64,000 nt of DNA. It comes from Nematostella vectensis (taxonomy: Eukaryota > Cnidaria > Anthozoa > Actiniaria > Edwardsiidae). The position numbers were made by a program, and so were the translations under genes. Location: NCBI RefSeq assembly GCF_932526225.1, contig NC_064035.1:9039296-9103295 (forward strand), written 5' to 3'. The notes under the pieces are model-generated. The model was not told the origin of the DNA. It saw only the letters and a list, made by a program, of their open reading frames with translations, and made no database searches. This document shows, piece by piece, positions 12,587-23,549 of the stretch (position 1 is its first letter; the number at the start of each line of letters is the position of its first letter).

Positions 12587-13339
12587 GGGAGCGGTCATTA
12601 ATTACTGGGGGGGGGGGCAAATATGTAGGGGGGGCTACGTTTTTTTGGGAGCGGATTTAAGGGGGGTCACATTTTTTTAGGCTGTCATTAAAGGGGGGGT
12701 CACATTTTTTGGGCGTCGAATAGTCTGGTTAGCAAGAGAGTCATTGTTGAAAAGAAAATTGTATTCAGTTCACAATGTTCCCTACTATTGTATATCTAGT
12801 TCCATATTGTTCAGGTACCAATCTTGTCTTTATATAAATAAATTTTGAGAAACCCTATCATGGTTGACAGACAAAGCTGCCCGTTCAAATCAGTTGAACA
12901 AAACCTGGACTCAAATGTCTTTGTTAAAATTGTTGACGACGTAGTCGTTTTCTAGCGACACCAGTATTTGTTGTTTATCTCTGTGCCACTCTTAAACTAG
13001 CGAAAGTAAAGGTTCATACTTTAATTAAATAGGACAAAATTGCCATGCTAGCTGATCTTTATTTTAGTAAAGGTCATATCCAGCTACACTTAGGCTAAGT
13101 TCAAACGACGTATTATCCATGAGCCGTTTTCAATGCAAATGCATGCAAATGGATCAAGTCGATTGTTTCATCTTCATTTTCAAGCATTTGCATTGAATAC
13201 GGCTCATGGATAATACGACGTTTGAACTTAGCCTTAGTATGTATACCAAGTCTCTGTGGTTTTATTGAATATAAAAATGTGAAAATTTTTGAGCCCAGGG
13301 TTTTGCCCCTCCCCCCCCCAGTAATTAATGACCGTTCCC
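12587..13339. mobile_element. Harbinger-like TIR element, 753 bp
   Basis: The ends GGGAGCGGTCATTAATTACT and AGTAATTAATGACCGTTCCC are inverted repeats, followed inward by G/C runs. TAA flanks both sides (12584-12586 and 13340-13342). GG-rich ends and a 3-bp TWA target site fit PIF/Harbinger-type elements (inference). No transposase frame is present. A smaller element is nested inside. Confidence 0.8.
13093..13233. mobile_element. Nested 141-bp palindromic MITE with TTA target site
   Basis: Long near-perfect arms: GGCTAAGTTCAAACGACGTA at the left, TACGACGTTTGAACTTAGCC at the right, and further matching inward to the ATGCAAATG region. TTA occurs on both sides (13090-13092 and 13234-13236). It is inserted inside the 753-bp element, so it is the younger insertion. 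Confidence 0.85.
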
Positions 13340-13626
13340 TAAAAGGTGTCCAATGTGCTTCGTGAGATCAACAGTAATTGGCAATCAATCATGAGATATC
13401 GTAAAGAACCTTCTACCGTTAAAATACGAATTGTTGGGGTAACAACGATATTGGTGCGTATGGCTAGACACTTTCCTGCTGCGAGCTGGCAATCGAGCCT
13501 AGTGTCAGGCTTGAACATCACGCAAAATGTTAGCGAGTGCCTTACCATATCTGGTTCCTTGAAACGCTTAGAGTGTTCTATTGCGGATGTAGGTGGTACC
13601 CTAGCGTAATTTACTCTTGACTACTT

Positions 13627-13771
13627 TCCGGCTGAGCCTGCGTAGCAAGCGCAGAGGGCTGGGGAAGATGAGGGGTAGACCCCGCGCACCTGGAGAAGAA
13701 GGATGTGTGCTCCTCGTCTCCGTCTGTCTTCTTCCACGAACCTTTGGGCTTGCTACGCGGGCTACTTCCGG
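13627..13771. repeat. Imperfect palindrome, possible MITE
   Basis: CCGGCTGAGCCTGCGTAGCA at the left is mirrored by TGCTACGCGGGCTACTTCCGG at the right, enclosing a CT/GA-rich centre. No clear target duplication. From here to 14900 there is only a C-run (14258-14286) and no gene that I can support. Confidence 0.5.
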
Positions 13772-14979
13772 TTGAAAATCACTGTCACTGAAGTTATAAG
13801 AATGACAGCTACTCTTTTTTTCCATAAAAGCCAGCTTATTTGCGGTTCTAGGTGTCGGCCAGATCAATTTAAAGCCGATCTGCGCTTAGCTCAGTATCCA
13901 ATCTTGTAAAAGGTATTGCAAACCATAACCCAAACTGGTAACTTTAGCAAAAATCGCCTATTTCAAGGGAAAAAAACTGCTCAAACCCCCGGACTAATTA
14001 ACTAATTGGGGAGGAGGTGATGTATTTATCTTTACTTTTCAAATATTCCACAGCTTTCTCTATCGCATCTCCTATCTTCGCACCCGACATTTTGCATCTA
14101 AAGCCAGGAGAATGATCGGGAGATCGATGATTGATATATAACTATATATAATATAACTGACCAATCAAATCGCCTCGTTCGCCGGCGGACGAGAGCGTTA
14201 AAGCGTTAATTACCGACCCGCAGATAGGTAGTATTCGTGTAGGCGTTCTTTTCCCCTTCTCCCCCCCCCCCCCCCCCCCCCCCCCCACCCCGGCGCCTCT
14301 TACTTTTTGTCACTCAAATCCAAGATGGCGGCCACGAACTACGATATCGAGATTTTCGAGGGTTTTTATTGCCGAAATCAGCATCTAAAGCCTACAAGTA
14401 GGCTAACTGTAGGCTAACTGACCGTCATACACCGACCGTCTTCGACCTCCCCATAATGCATCGCGCGGCGTCCGGGTACGAGACTCCGGTCTACTTACGC
14501 ACTTCACCCAACTCGCGCGCGACCTAACAAAACAAGAGGCAAACAAATGCAAACAGGAGACAAACCGATTCTCGATTACAGAAGTCTAAGTGTGTAATCC
14601 AGCGCTAAGATATGTCGTAGGCAGGGCTGTCCAAGTCAGTCACAAGACAAACCGAACTTTTCACAACCTCAAAACACCCATCATAACTAAGTATTCGGAC
14701 TCTTGTGAAAGCATTTGAATCTGTCTTCATTCTGGCGTTTTTTTTTCTTTATAATTACAAATGGATTATTACAACACTTTAAAGGCATTTAAACAAAGTA
14801 TATACTCGAAAAATTGTTTATCACTTTTTCTTTTTTCTATCACTGGTTTGTACACTGTATTACATGATCAAAATATATATTTTTTGAAAACTTTATGACT
14901 CTAGTCAACTGTTCCTGCGTAGTCTTTTAGCCCATCGGAAGTTGTGCACTCCTTTAAAATGCTGTAGACGATGAAGCCT

Positions 14980-15635
14980 TCAGTAACCTGAAAAGAAATG
15001 TTTGGTTGATTTAACACTTCCATTACTATAACGTCCCCAGACGCCCGTAAAATATAGGCCCAACTCCAAAACGTCAGAAATGCAAACTAAACATCACCAG
15101 ACCCGGATACTCATGGATTCCTCTCCAATGCATAGACGACCTTCAAAGCGCATCTAAGCAATGTAATAGAATTGACTCCATTGTAGAAATAACAACATAC
15201 CGTCTTGGGTCAGTGGTAGCTTAGTGTTGGACTTGAAATAGGAGGGGAGGGGGGTAAAGGTTTCTGTGTTTTCAGTCTGTTTTTCTTACAATTTTGCTCA
15301 CAAGTACCCAGAAGTGATGGTTGAAAACACGTCGACAAGCTACCAGTGGCAGATCCTGTTTCTGCCCTATGTCAAGCCCCCACCCGTGAGTACTAACCTC
15401 TATAACTATCAAAGCCGTCTTTTCTCCTGCTCTCCAAAAATTTGTCCAGATAGGAATCATGATTCGCTTCCTCTTGTCTCCTGTCATTTTGCGCGCGCGC
15501 ACGCGCAATCGTTTCACGTCGCTGGTCAACTTGCTGACGGGCTCCTAAACTCCGGCCTACTGTCAAATGGCCTTGAGAACACACGATCAGCGACACCACC
15601 ATCAGGCCAACGAGTAGGACGATCTTTGATTCCAT
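14980..15635 (-). CDS. Small secreted protein 1, peptide-precursor-like
   Basis: Not a family I recognise. Exon 2 (15643-15398) begins at a TTTTACAG acceptor 8 bases before the ATG at 15635. It codes for a signal peptide (LLVGLMVVSLIVC core), then GHLTVGRSLGARQQ, then a very Arg/Glu-rich stretch. It ends at AGAG followed by GTTAGT. The best acceptor below is at 14988. Joined there, the frame closes after two more codons (Gly-Tyr-stop), giving 81 residues. The other frame of that last exon is open for 28 codons and starts VTEGFIVYSILKEC, so an undetected exon between them could change the C-terminus. Gly-Arg after GHLTV could be an amidation/cleavage site. The gene shares its layout with the small secreted genes at 23.5, 29 and 33 kb. 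Confidence 0.62.
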
Positions 15636-15691
15636 TTTTTTGTCTGTAAAAGTCCACCAAATATGAGTAACCCGTTTAGTGGAACAGCACG

Positions 15692-15880
15692 TTTTTAACT
15701 CGGGGACTGTATAAATTTATACATTCCTTTTTGAACTCCGGGACAGTATAAATTTATACATTCCTTTTTGAACTCCGGGACTGTATAAATTTATACATTC
15801 CTATTTGAACTCCGGGACTGTATAAATTTATACATTCCTATTTGAACTCCGGGACTGTTTGGGATTGTATAAATTTATAC
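15692..15880. repeat. 37-bp minisatellite with a palindromic core
   Basis: Five copies of a 37-bp unit containing the perfect palindrome GTATAAATTTATAC, in the 5' UTR intron of secreted gene 1. The unit does not match an exon edge. From 15881 to 16980 I see no feature. Confidence 0.88.
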
Positions 15881-16986
15881 CTTCCCTGGAACCTAAGGGT
15901 ATTATACTCTTTTATAGACAATTGTTGTTTTGCTCCTTTTTACATGTAAAAAGGCCCAAAAAATTTAGGACTCCCGCCAAGAAAAGCCTTAGGAACACAA
16001 AATGTGTTAAGTGTCCTTGAAATGCGGGAGTATCTTTACTTAATCGTGCTTTAGTGTTATTTTAAACGTATCTTTAGCAACTGAATCGTTGAAGGATCGA
16101 GTATGGCCATTTTGTTATGAATGGTAAGGGTCGAATATCAAATTTTTGTAAAAGTAGAGGAAATTTAAATAACTGAAGGGCTCTCAAAGGAGTAAGTTAC
16201 GGACATGTGAAAAAGTAACGAAATCCATTATGTTGAAAAGGATCCGACGCTCAAATTGTGTAATATCTGTACGTCTGCACAAAGGCTGTGATTGCAGAAA
16301 TTGTCTAATATTGTAAATTTCAAATTCGTTACTTATAGTATAACAGAAAAATCCCTTGATTTCGGCTAAAATAGAGCTAATGTCACTCCATTTTCGCCAA
16401 TTTTAAATAAAATACCCCAAACGGCAAAACGGCATTTTCTCCTGACGTGGTGTTTGGGAAGATAGGGGTACTGATACGCCAGAACTGACTGACATCCTCA
16501 ATTGCGAAACCTTTGATCTAAGTTTTCAATCAAGATCCACTGGAAAGCATTGTTTTGTGTTAAAGATCTGCCAAGTCAAAATCCGAATCATGAACATACA
16601 AATGAACAAAGTCTTACTGTAAAACACTTCCCTCCTTCCCAGCTTTACAATGAATTTTCGCCAGATGCCCTTAGAAAATAAACTTTTTACAAATGGAATC
16701 GCAACTTCATATTATCACTTGAACGTAGTTGTTATCTTAAGTATAATTAACTTTCCGTTTTAAGTCGCTTCTTTTTTTTGTACGAGTCGAAATCAGCAAA
16801 ATACGAGAAAAAATACTAAAGTAAGCTAACCAATAAAATGTAACTAGTTTTTAAACGAAAAACAAAAAAAAGTATTTACTAACAATTACACCGTTTCACA
16901 ACAGAAATCGATAACGCTAAGCCTTTTTCTAAACAGCAGAGTGATAAAAGTTGCAGTGTCTAAATGAGGCGAGACAAGTTGCTTAC

Positions 16987-17048
16987 CCTTGTAGATTTAG
17001 GTGTCTGACCTCCCTCGTTGTTCGCCACAGGTAATGACGATGGCGATG
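16987..17048 (-). promoter_or_regulatory. TATA promoter and non-coding first exon of secreted gene 1
   Basis: On the minus strand CTTATAAG lies at about 17075-17082. A start site about 30 bases further would fall near 17048. The exon then ends CTACAAGG followed by GTAAGC at 16987. The first exon of secreted gene 2 ends almost identically (CTACACAAGG followed by GTAAGT). The intron to 15644 would be 1.3 kb. Confidence 0.6.
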
Positions 17049-17099
17049 GATGACGATGGCCGATAGAGCACCGCTTATAAGGCTACGCAGCTCGCTAAT

Positions 17100-18900
17100 C
17101 CCATTGTGTTAAGCTCCTATTGGTCAAGCGCAAACAAGACAAACTAATCCAGGGCTTTGATTGGCCAGTGCGCTTTGATAACCGCCTTCGGTTGTTCTCT
17201 GTCTACTGTTTCGCTGTTTCGGAGCCAGGAAAATTAATTTATCAAAGAGAGGCATGAATGGGACTTTGGAGTCCGGAAAATAGGGACAGCTTTTGAAGTG
17301 ATCGCAAACAAACGTGCTCTACCAAATATGACGGGAAACTTCAAAAGTTTACAATTAATTTCTAGAAGCTTTCACAAAGGAACGGGCTTTATCGGAAGTT
17401 TTGAATATAACTGGGGCATATACTCAATGGTCATTTGATGTCTTCTCAATATATTTTACTCATTAGTTTTTTGAGTGCAACAAAACTTAAACTAAATAAA
17501 TATAACGCTTTAGTTCCAGAGGAAAAGGATATTGGTTAATTTTCGTTTTGCAGTCTAGCATGCTTTTGTATAGGGATCACTAAACCAGCAAGAACTTCCC
17601 ACTAATTTTTTGTCCTTAACAAGAGATAGGACATAAAGACTGGGTTATTTTGCCTTTAATTTCCATTTCTTTTATATTGCTTCTAGTACTTTCTGATTTT
17701 AGAAGAGCAAAGAGTTTTCACAGGAACAATATCTTTCATGTTCAGTGTTTTCGAGCTTAGGTTTCGTGTGGTAGTTTCTTTGTAAGGTTTGGAAATAAAG
17801 GTCGTGTTTGTCTAATGACAGACGATTGCAAACCATTTAGCGTTACTCTATTTAGTAAAATTCTAAATCAAAGCTCTATTTATGACAAAAACTACGGACA
17901 AAGATTCCACACGGAAACATAACGCCACGCGGTAAAAGAGGAAACATTTAGACAGAAACAAGGGACTAACGCCTCCCTCAAAACGTTTTCACCTGATAAA
18001 CAAACATTAAAAACAAACGATGTTTCTTCTCCTCTTAGTAGTAAAGACTTCTCCCATTTCCCGTGCTAATAACCTCTCAGTTGACGCTTGGTCCCTTTTT
18101 TCAGCATCCGATGACAATTTACTTGTCCGCCACAAGAATTTGTTACCTCCGAACAATACCAAGTTGTGATAATGTTTTGCTGTTGCATTTCAAATTGTCC
18201 CTAGAAAAACCTTGCCGAAAACAATGTCAAAAATGACTGCTAAATTGCAAAGGACTACTTTTCCACGGATTTCCTTTTCTCTTTTATACCGTAATGATTT
18301 TCAACAACTTTACAACAAAAAAATTTTTTGCCAAAATTAAAAAGTGTTTGTTTGCGAATTCGATAGCGTTGTTCTTGGAATTGTTTTCCAGTTGGTATGA
18401 TCGTTTTAAACATTGATTTTTCGTAAAATTTGCTACCGGAATTCTAATTGAACTCATTTTCTCTAAGCACACAATTAATAAAATATAGCCACCCTCACTC
18501 GAGGTTTTATTGCTGAAATGTTTACCTAGTGTAATTGCAACCAAGGGCGATTACATGCCATCTCTTGTTAGTCGGGTTTTGTTTTCTTGCGTGGTCTTTT
18601 GATTTGCACACATGGTGTAATATTTGTCACAAATGGGCAATGGAAGGCGAAATAAAGAACACTCACCAAAAAAGTGTCTTTGTTTTACAAATTTATCCTC
18701 TCTATGTTCGCAGTAGTTTCGAAAATCCATGACGTAAAGTTTAATATTTTTATAATTGGCGCCTTTTTTAAAAAATGTGCCCTAAGAACAAGCGAAATGG
18801 TCAACTATTTGAATGATTCTGATTTGATAGTGACTATGCTGTTATTTGTGAATGATGTAAACTAAAAATAAAATAAAAAAGCGTTGTTTAACGGCAAAAG
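17100..18900. other. No recognisable feature
   Basis: AT-rich sequence with scattered stops in all frames. Open frames stay below 90 codons and show no family motif, signal peptide or splice-flanked structure. Confidence 0.5.
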
Positions 18901-18908
18901 GACGAAAA

Positions 18909-19311
18909 CCATACTATTGAGAAACCTCGTGAAAGACACACTTGCTCAGAATACATAGCTCGTAATCACATAACTTTTCAGGTTGCAAACTTATGCGCGC
19001 AATGGCTTTTAGCGGCAAAGGGTAACTTATCACAACAACAAAAGGTAACTCATTCAGCACTTACGAATCAGCCAGAAAGGGCTTATTCTTATGTTGATTT
19101 TTATTTTTCGCTCTCTCCGACGTGACGGCCGCAGCAAATTCAGTGTTTATTTTGGCTTGAATTTGCCACTGAAAAAGTCACGTGATGTCTTTGTGAAAGT
19201 CGCCCATTATCTGCAAAATACAAAAAATTTTAAAGCAGATATGTGCTGTAAATACCATACTATTGAGAAACCCCGTGAAAAAGACACACTTGTTAAGAAT
19301 ACATAGCTCGT
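18909..19311. repeat. 287-bp repeat copy flanked by 55-57 bp direct repeats
   Basis: A 55-57 bp sequence starting CCATACTATTGAGAAACC lies at 18909-18963 and again at 19255-19311. Between them, 18965-19251 is a segment that recurs at 20901-21202. The layout resembles an insertion within a tandem duplication, or a mobile segment carrying its flank. No open frame of note. Confidence 0.75.
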
Positions 19312-20537
19312 GGGTAAGGGTTTCGAAAGCAGCTGTTTGAGCAGCGACGGGGTCTTTTTCATCATTGACGTATACACTTCATAAGGGATGTAGCATCTTA
19401 GAATATATTGATGAATCGAAATATGACAAAAAAGCCCGCGCAAATTAGAGTAGCGTACTGTGTAAAGAAAAAAATACTTCAAATATATATTTGATAAAAG
19501 ATTCTAAATACTACGCTAGTGGAAAAGTCCTTGGTATTTTACGGTAAAAAGTCACGATGCCCAGTACTGATCTACAGCAAGGAAACATCTTTTAAATGCA
19601 TAAGATTACAAAATGTAAAAGCAGGTGATTTTCGAGTCAAACTTTTTATTCTTTTTTAAACGAACAATTTAGACTTTTTAAGATCATTTTGGCGGACACG
19701 TCACACATTTTATCATCTTATTTTAGCGCATATCTCCGCCTGTCATTTGACGTCAGTTTCAAATTACCCGCTGTAGAACCACCGCTCATAGTGCCTTTGT
19801 CAGTCGATGTGCGCGGATGGAAGCCGTAGATTTTGTTTACTCTGCGACTTGCTGTTGAGCTAAAGAATACAGCTGCATGGGTTGAGCGCTCCTTGTGAAG
19901 TAAGGGATGTGTCAGAGAGCACCACGAGGAGAAAAAGGGAGCCCGAGGAAAAAGAACAATCGTATAGGTCTCCTAAAAACAAAGAGAAGTAAATGGTTAA
20001 TGATAAATAGGCAGGGTTGATACAAGATGAGCAACAGAAAACACAATAGAGAAACTAGGAAGCTAGCAACGGAAAAATTAGTACTGGGGATAGATTATAC
20101 GCAAAGATCTCTAGAAAAATGCCGACAACCAAATCTTTTGACGCTTTCAGGCAGCTGTTAGAAGCAAGAATGTTGGAGGCACAAGCATTGAGCCCCGTCA
20201 GGGTACACTGTTGACGATAGTCGTGCTAAAATGACAGCAGGCAATACACTGATCAATTATGTAAAGAAACGTAAACAAATTTTCTTCAAAGAAGATGTAC
20301 CCGCCTTCGTATCACTCCAAGACTGAATAGAATTTCGTTCATAATAAATTTATTTGTTTTACTTTTTAATGTTCCAGTTTCAAAGTTGTTTGAACTCCAG
20401 TCAGAGGGCCTAGGGACAGTGCCCGTGAAACACCCTCAAGATCCATGCATATATATGAAATGTGAAGGTAGTTACTAATAAGAGGAATTAATTATTTCGT
20501 CATTCTTACATTGCAGGGGGGGGGGGAGGGGGAAATA

Positions 20538-20779
20538 GGGTCGATTTGATAAGCGAAAAGCATGCTAGGATGATTTTTGGGAACTCAATTTAACATGGCG
20601 TCGTAAACATATTGACGTGATTCTGAATAAAAGCTAGAAAGTGGTAGGTTTTGACAATTCTGCTCCCGGAATATCTTTGTTAGTTAGATTCACATCATCA
20701 GCATTGGCATCGTTGACGCCATGTTGAACTGCGTCTGCTAAAATAGTCCCAGCATGCTGTTCGCTTACCAACTCGACCC
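20538..20779. mobile_element. 242-bp TIR element (MITE-like)
   Basis: About 70 bp of inverted similarity: GGGTCGATTTGATAAGCG at the left pairs with CGCTTACCAACTCGACCC at the right, continuing inward through AGCATGCT and ACATGGCGTC. A G-run lies just to the left (20515-20532). No target duplication could be fixed. Confidence 0.7.
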
Positions 20780-20900
20780 AGAGGCTAATTCTGCTTGGTA
20801 CTTTTATTGTAGAAATGTAGTATTATGGCATCAACTATTGTAGTGTGCATTGGACTGATGTGTTTATAGGGGTATTTCTTGTACCTTCTTGCACTAAGAA

Positions 20901-21202
20901 ATCACGTAACTTTTCAGGTTGCAAACTTATGCGCGCAATGGCTTTTAGCGGCATAGGGTAACTTATTTTACAACAACAATAGGTAACTCATTCAGCACTT
21001 ACGAATCAGCCAAAAAGGGCTTATTTTTATGTTGATTTTTTTTCGCTCTCTCTGACGTGACGGGCGCAGCAAATTCAGACAGAATTTGAATAAACACAGT
21101 GTTTATTTTGGCTTGAGTTTGCCACTCAAAAAGTCACGTGATGTCTTTGTGAAAGTCGCCCATTATCTACAAATTTTTTTAAAGCAGATATGTGCTGTAA
21201 AT
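20901..21202. repeat. Second copy of the repeat at 18965-19251
   Basis: Direct repeat, about 90% alike by eye, with one extra stretch (about 21082-21101) missing from the first copy. The shared edges are ATCACRTAACTTTTCAGG at the left and CAGATATGTGCTGTAAAT at the right. It lacks the flanking direct repeats of the first copy. Confidence 0.8.
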
Positions 21203-21588
21203 ATATAATTCTGTTTTTAATGCTTTGCCAAAGCATCTGCAAGCACAGCAAACATCATAGAATACGAGTTAACAAAAAAGAAGCAATGCGACATCGTGTA
21301 AATTCTTTGCGCAGAATATCCCGAAATTCAGTCATTACATTTAAATTATATTGTTATTCATAAGCGCACTCAGAAAAGACAAATTTATACTGAGGTCAAA
21401 CAAGATCAAACTTTTACTACTCGAAAACATTCTTATCGCCGATTGGGTGAGTGAAAGCTTGATGTTTATGTTAATGTGAAACTCTTTGTAGATGAGCAGA
21501 GTGCAAAGGCGAGAGAACATGAAACTAGGATTATCCATATTATTGGATCGACTCCCAAGTGTGCACGGGATGACCTAGACAGGAGCTA

Positions 21589-21681
21589 CCATCGAGACAG
21601 CAAAAACCGCTGAAGGTATTTCTGAATCGCGGGCTTATCAATGCAAACGAACAGGTGGAAAACTGGTTCACACATTTTAAG
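21589..21681 (+). other. Coding-like segment ending at a weak donor
   Basis: A 31-codon stretch without stops ends in EQVENWFTHFK, followed by GTAAAT. It could be a stray exon or a piece of a decayed gene. QVENWF faintly recalls a homeodomain third helix, but the rest does not fit. All three frames are open over much of it, so the reading frame is unsure. Confidence 0.2.
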
Positions 21682-22672
21682 GTAAATGCTAAGAATTAAA
21701 TAAATAAAAAATAAGCAATATATTACAAAGGATAATCTTATATTCAAAGAGTAGAGCAAGATAATAAAACTATAACTTTGTTGGCATGTTTCCTTTTAGT
21801 ATTTTCGTTTTGGCACAACCAAATTATCAAGGCTATGGGACGTGCATAGAGTACGATTATCGAAATATACTCAAGCAATACACTTTTTCTGCATATTACG
21901 ATATAGGAGCGTGGGAAGGAGTGCTAAATTTAGCTAGCGTGGTTACGGGGCATTTTCACCCTCCCGTGGTAGTATTTTAATGAAAGTCAAAGGAAAAAAG
22001 TTTAACGCTTTGTTCAGTGGGTCTTGTAAGAGCTTTTAAACAGTTAAATATAGAAAAAGAAACGATTTTAATCTCTTTTGACATATAATCGACTTAAATT
22101 CATACAGATATTTGTCATACTTTTAGATCGACAAAAATGGCAAAACGAATATCTATAATTACAATGTAAATATTAAAAAAAACAATACTGCGCAAATTAA
22201 ATAGCGCATTTAGATTTAAGAAAAGTGGGTATAGGGAGTGTTATTAAAACTAATAGCGCATAGCAAGTAACGTTTATTGGGGAATTCTTGGGAAATCATC
22301 ATACGAGACGGGGGCGTTTGGCAGTCAATCATCTTATATACGTGAAACGAGACACCATTACATTTTATTCGATTTTAAAAATTTTAGTTTTTATGGAAGT
22401 TTGGCGAGAGGGGAGGATTAATGGCTTAGCACCATTTGTGGAGCCGTGAAATTTCTTTTATCTTCTAAAGTAACAGCAAAACAACTCTTAAAATGTATGC
22501 ATAGTATTTTTCTTAGCAGGCCATCTACTAATAAAATGCAGAAATGCTTTATTTCCGACAAAGGTGAGTAATTAGGACGAGAAAGAAGGAACAATTTGGT
22601 TGGGAGACAGAACGCCATTAAGAGGGTCTTTGTCTCAAAGGAAATTAAAAGAGGTTTTAGTAGGACCAAGTC

Positions 22673-22745
22673 TATATAGCAACTTCTTCAATAATCATAA
22701 CTGATTTATATTCTTCGTAGCTTCGATAAACACTGCTACACAAGG
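22673..22745 (+). promoter_or_regulatory. TATA promoter and non-coding first exon of secreted gene 2
   Basis: TATATAG lies at 22673-22679. A start site near 22703 would give an exon ending CTACACAAGG at 22745, before a GTAAGTG donor. The intron would run to the acceptor at 23534. The first exon of secreted gene 1 ends the same way. Confidence 0.6.
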
Positions 22746-23549
22746 GTAAGTGATCGTTTTTCTCTAAAATATTGTTTTTAGTTTCAAGGAGGTACGTTCG
22801 TTGATAGAGCAGGGCGTGTATAATGCATTAATAAATAAATGCATTACTACTTTTCGTTGCGTCTAAATCAAAGAAAACAGCAAATAACACCGACAGCGAT
22901 TTTACAGTAAATCACCTTTTTTTCGAGAATGACAAAACCGTCATTTGTTTAAAATATCAAAAATATCAAATAAAAATGGCATCTTTCACCAAAAAGCCAA
23001 ATTATTTCTCCCTCTCTTTAGAAATGATAAAACGATTGGTAAAAAAGGCAACTGTCTTTTTTTCTTCTTAAAATTATACATGTCTCTTTATCGGGCATTT
23101 TGTATGTATCTGACGTTTTAGACAGTTTGTCTTTAAAAAGCGAAGACAATTGAAACTGCGATGATCAGATAAGAATTCATGTCTTGGTGAGATAAATTAA
23201 CATAAAGAAACTTACTAATTCTTTATTTTGGGCATTTTCTTTGATTATCAATTATGCTTTTTTGAAAAGGGAATGATCGCCAGACAATGACTGGCTCTGC
23301 TGTGTGAACTCAATATCAGGAGGACCAAGCAGCTTTGCAAAAACGCGCACGCAACCAGATTTCTATTTTCGCTATCAGGCTATACATCCTGTACAAGAAA
23401 TTACCGGGTTTTTTTGCGGCCAAGGTGGTGGTGGTGGGGGGGGGGGGAGGGTGGGGGGCTTATGGCACCGCATCCCGTTTACCCCTTGTGTATGTACGGG
23501 GCCTTAGTGACATCTAGGGTTTTTTTTCTTACAGAATTTACGATTTTCC

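Noticed and set aside
13346-13609. 87-codon plus-strand frame
   Set aside because: It starts at the edge of a mobile element and has no domain or signal peptide; the opposite strand is also open.
14901-14987. Alternative C-terminal frame (VTEGFIVYSILKEC...) for secreted gene 1
   Set aside because: It needs a phase-0 junction, but the only good donor leaves phase 1. Kept as a note in the gene entry, not as the main model.
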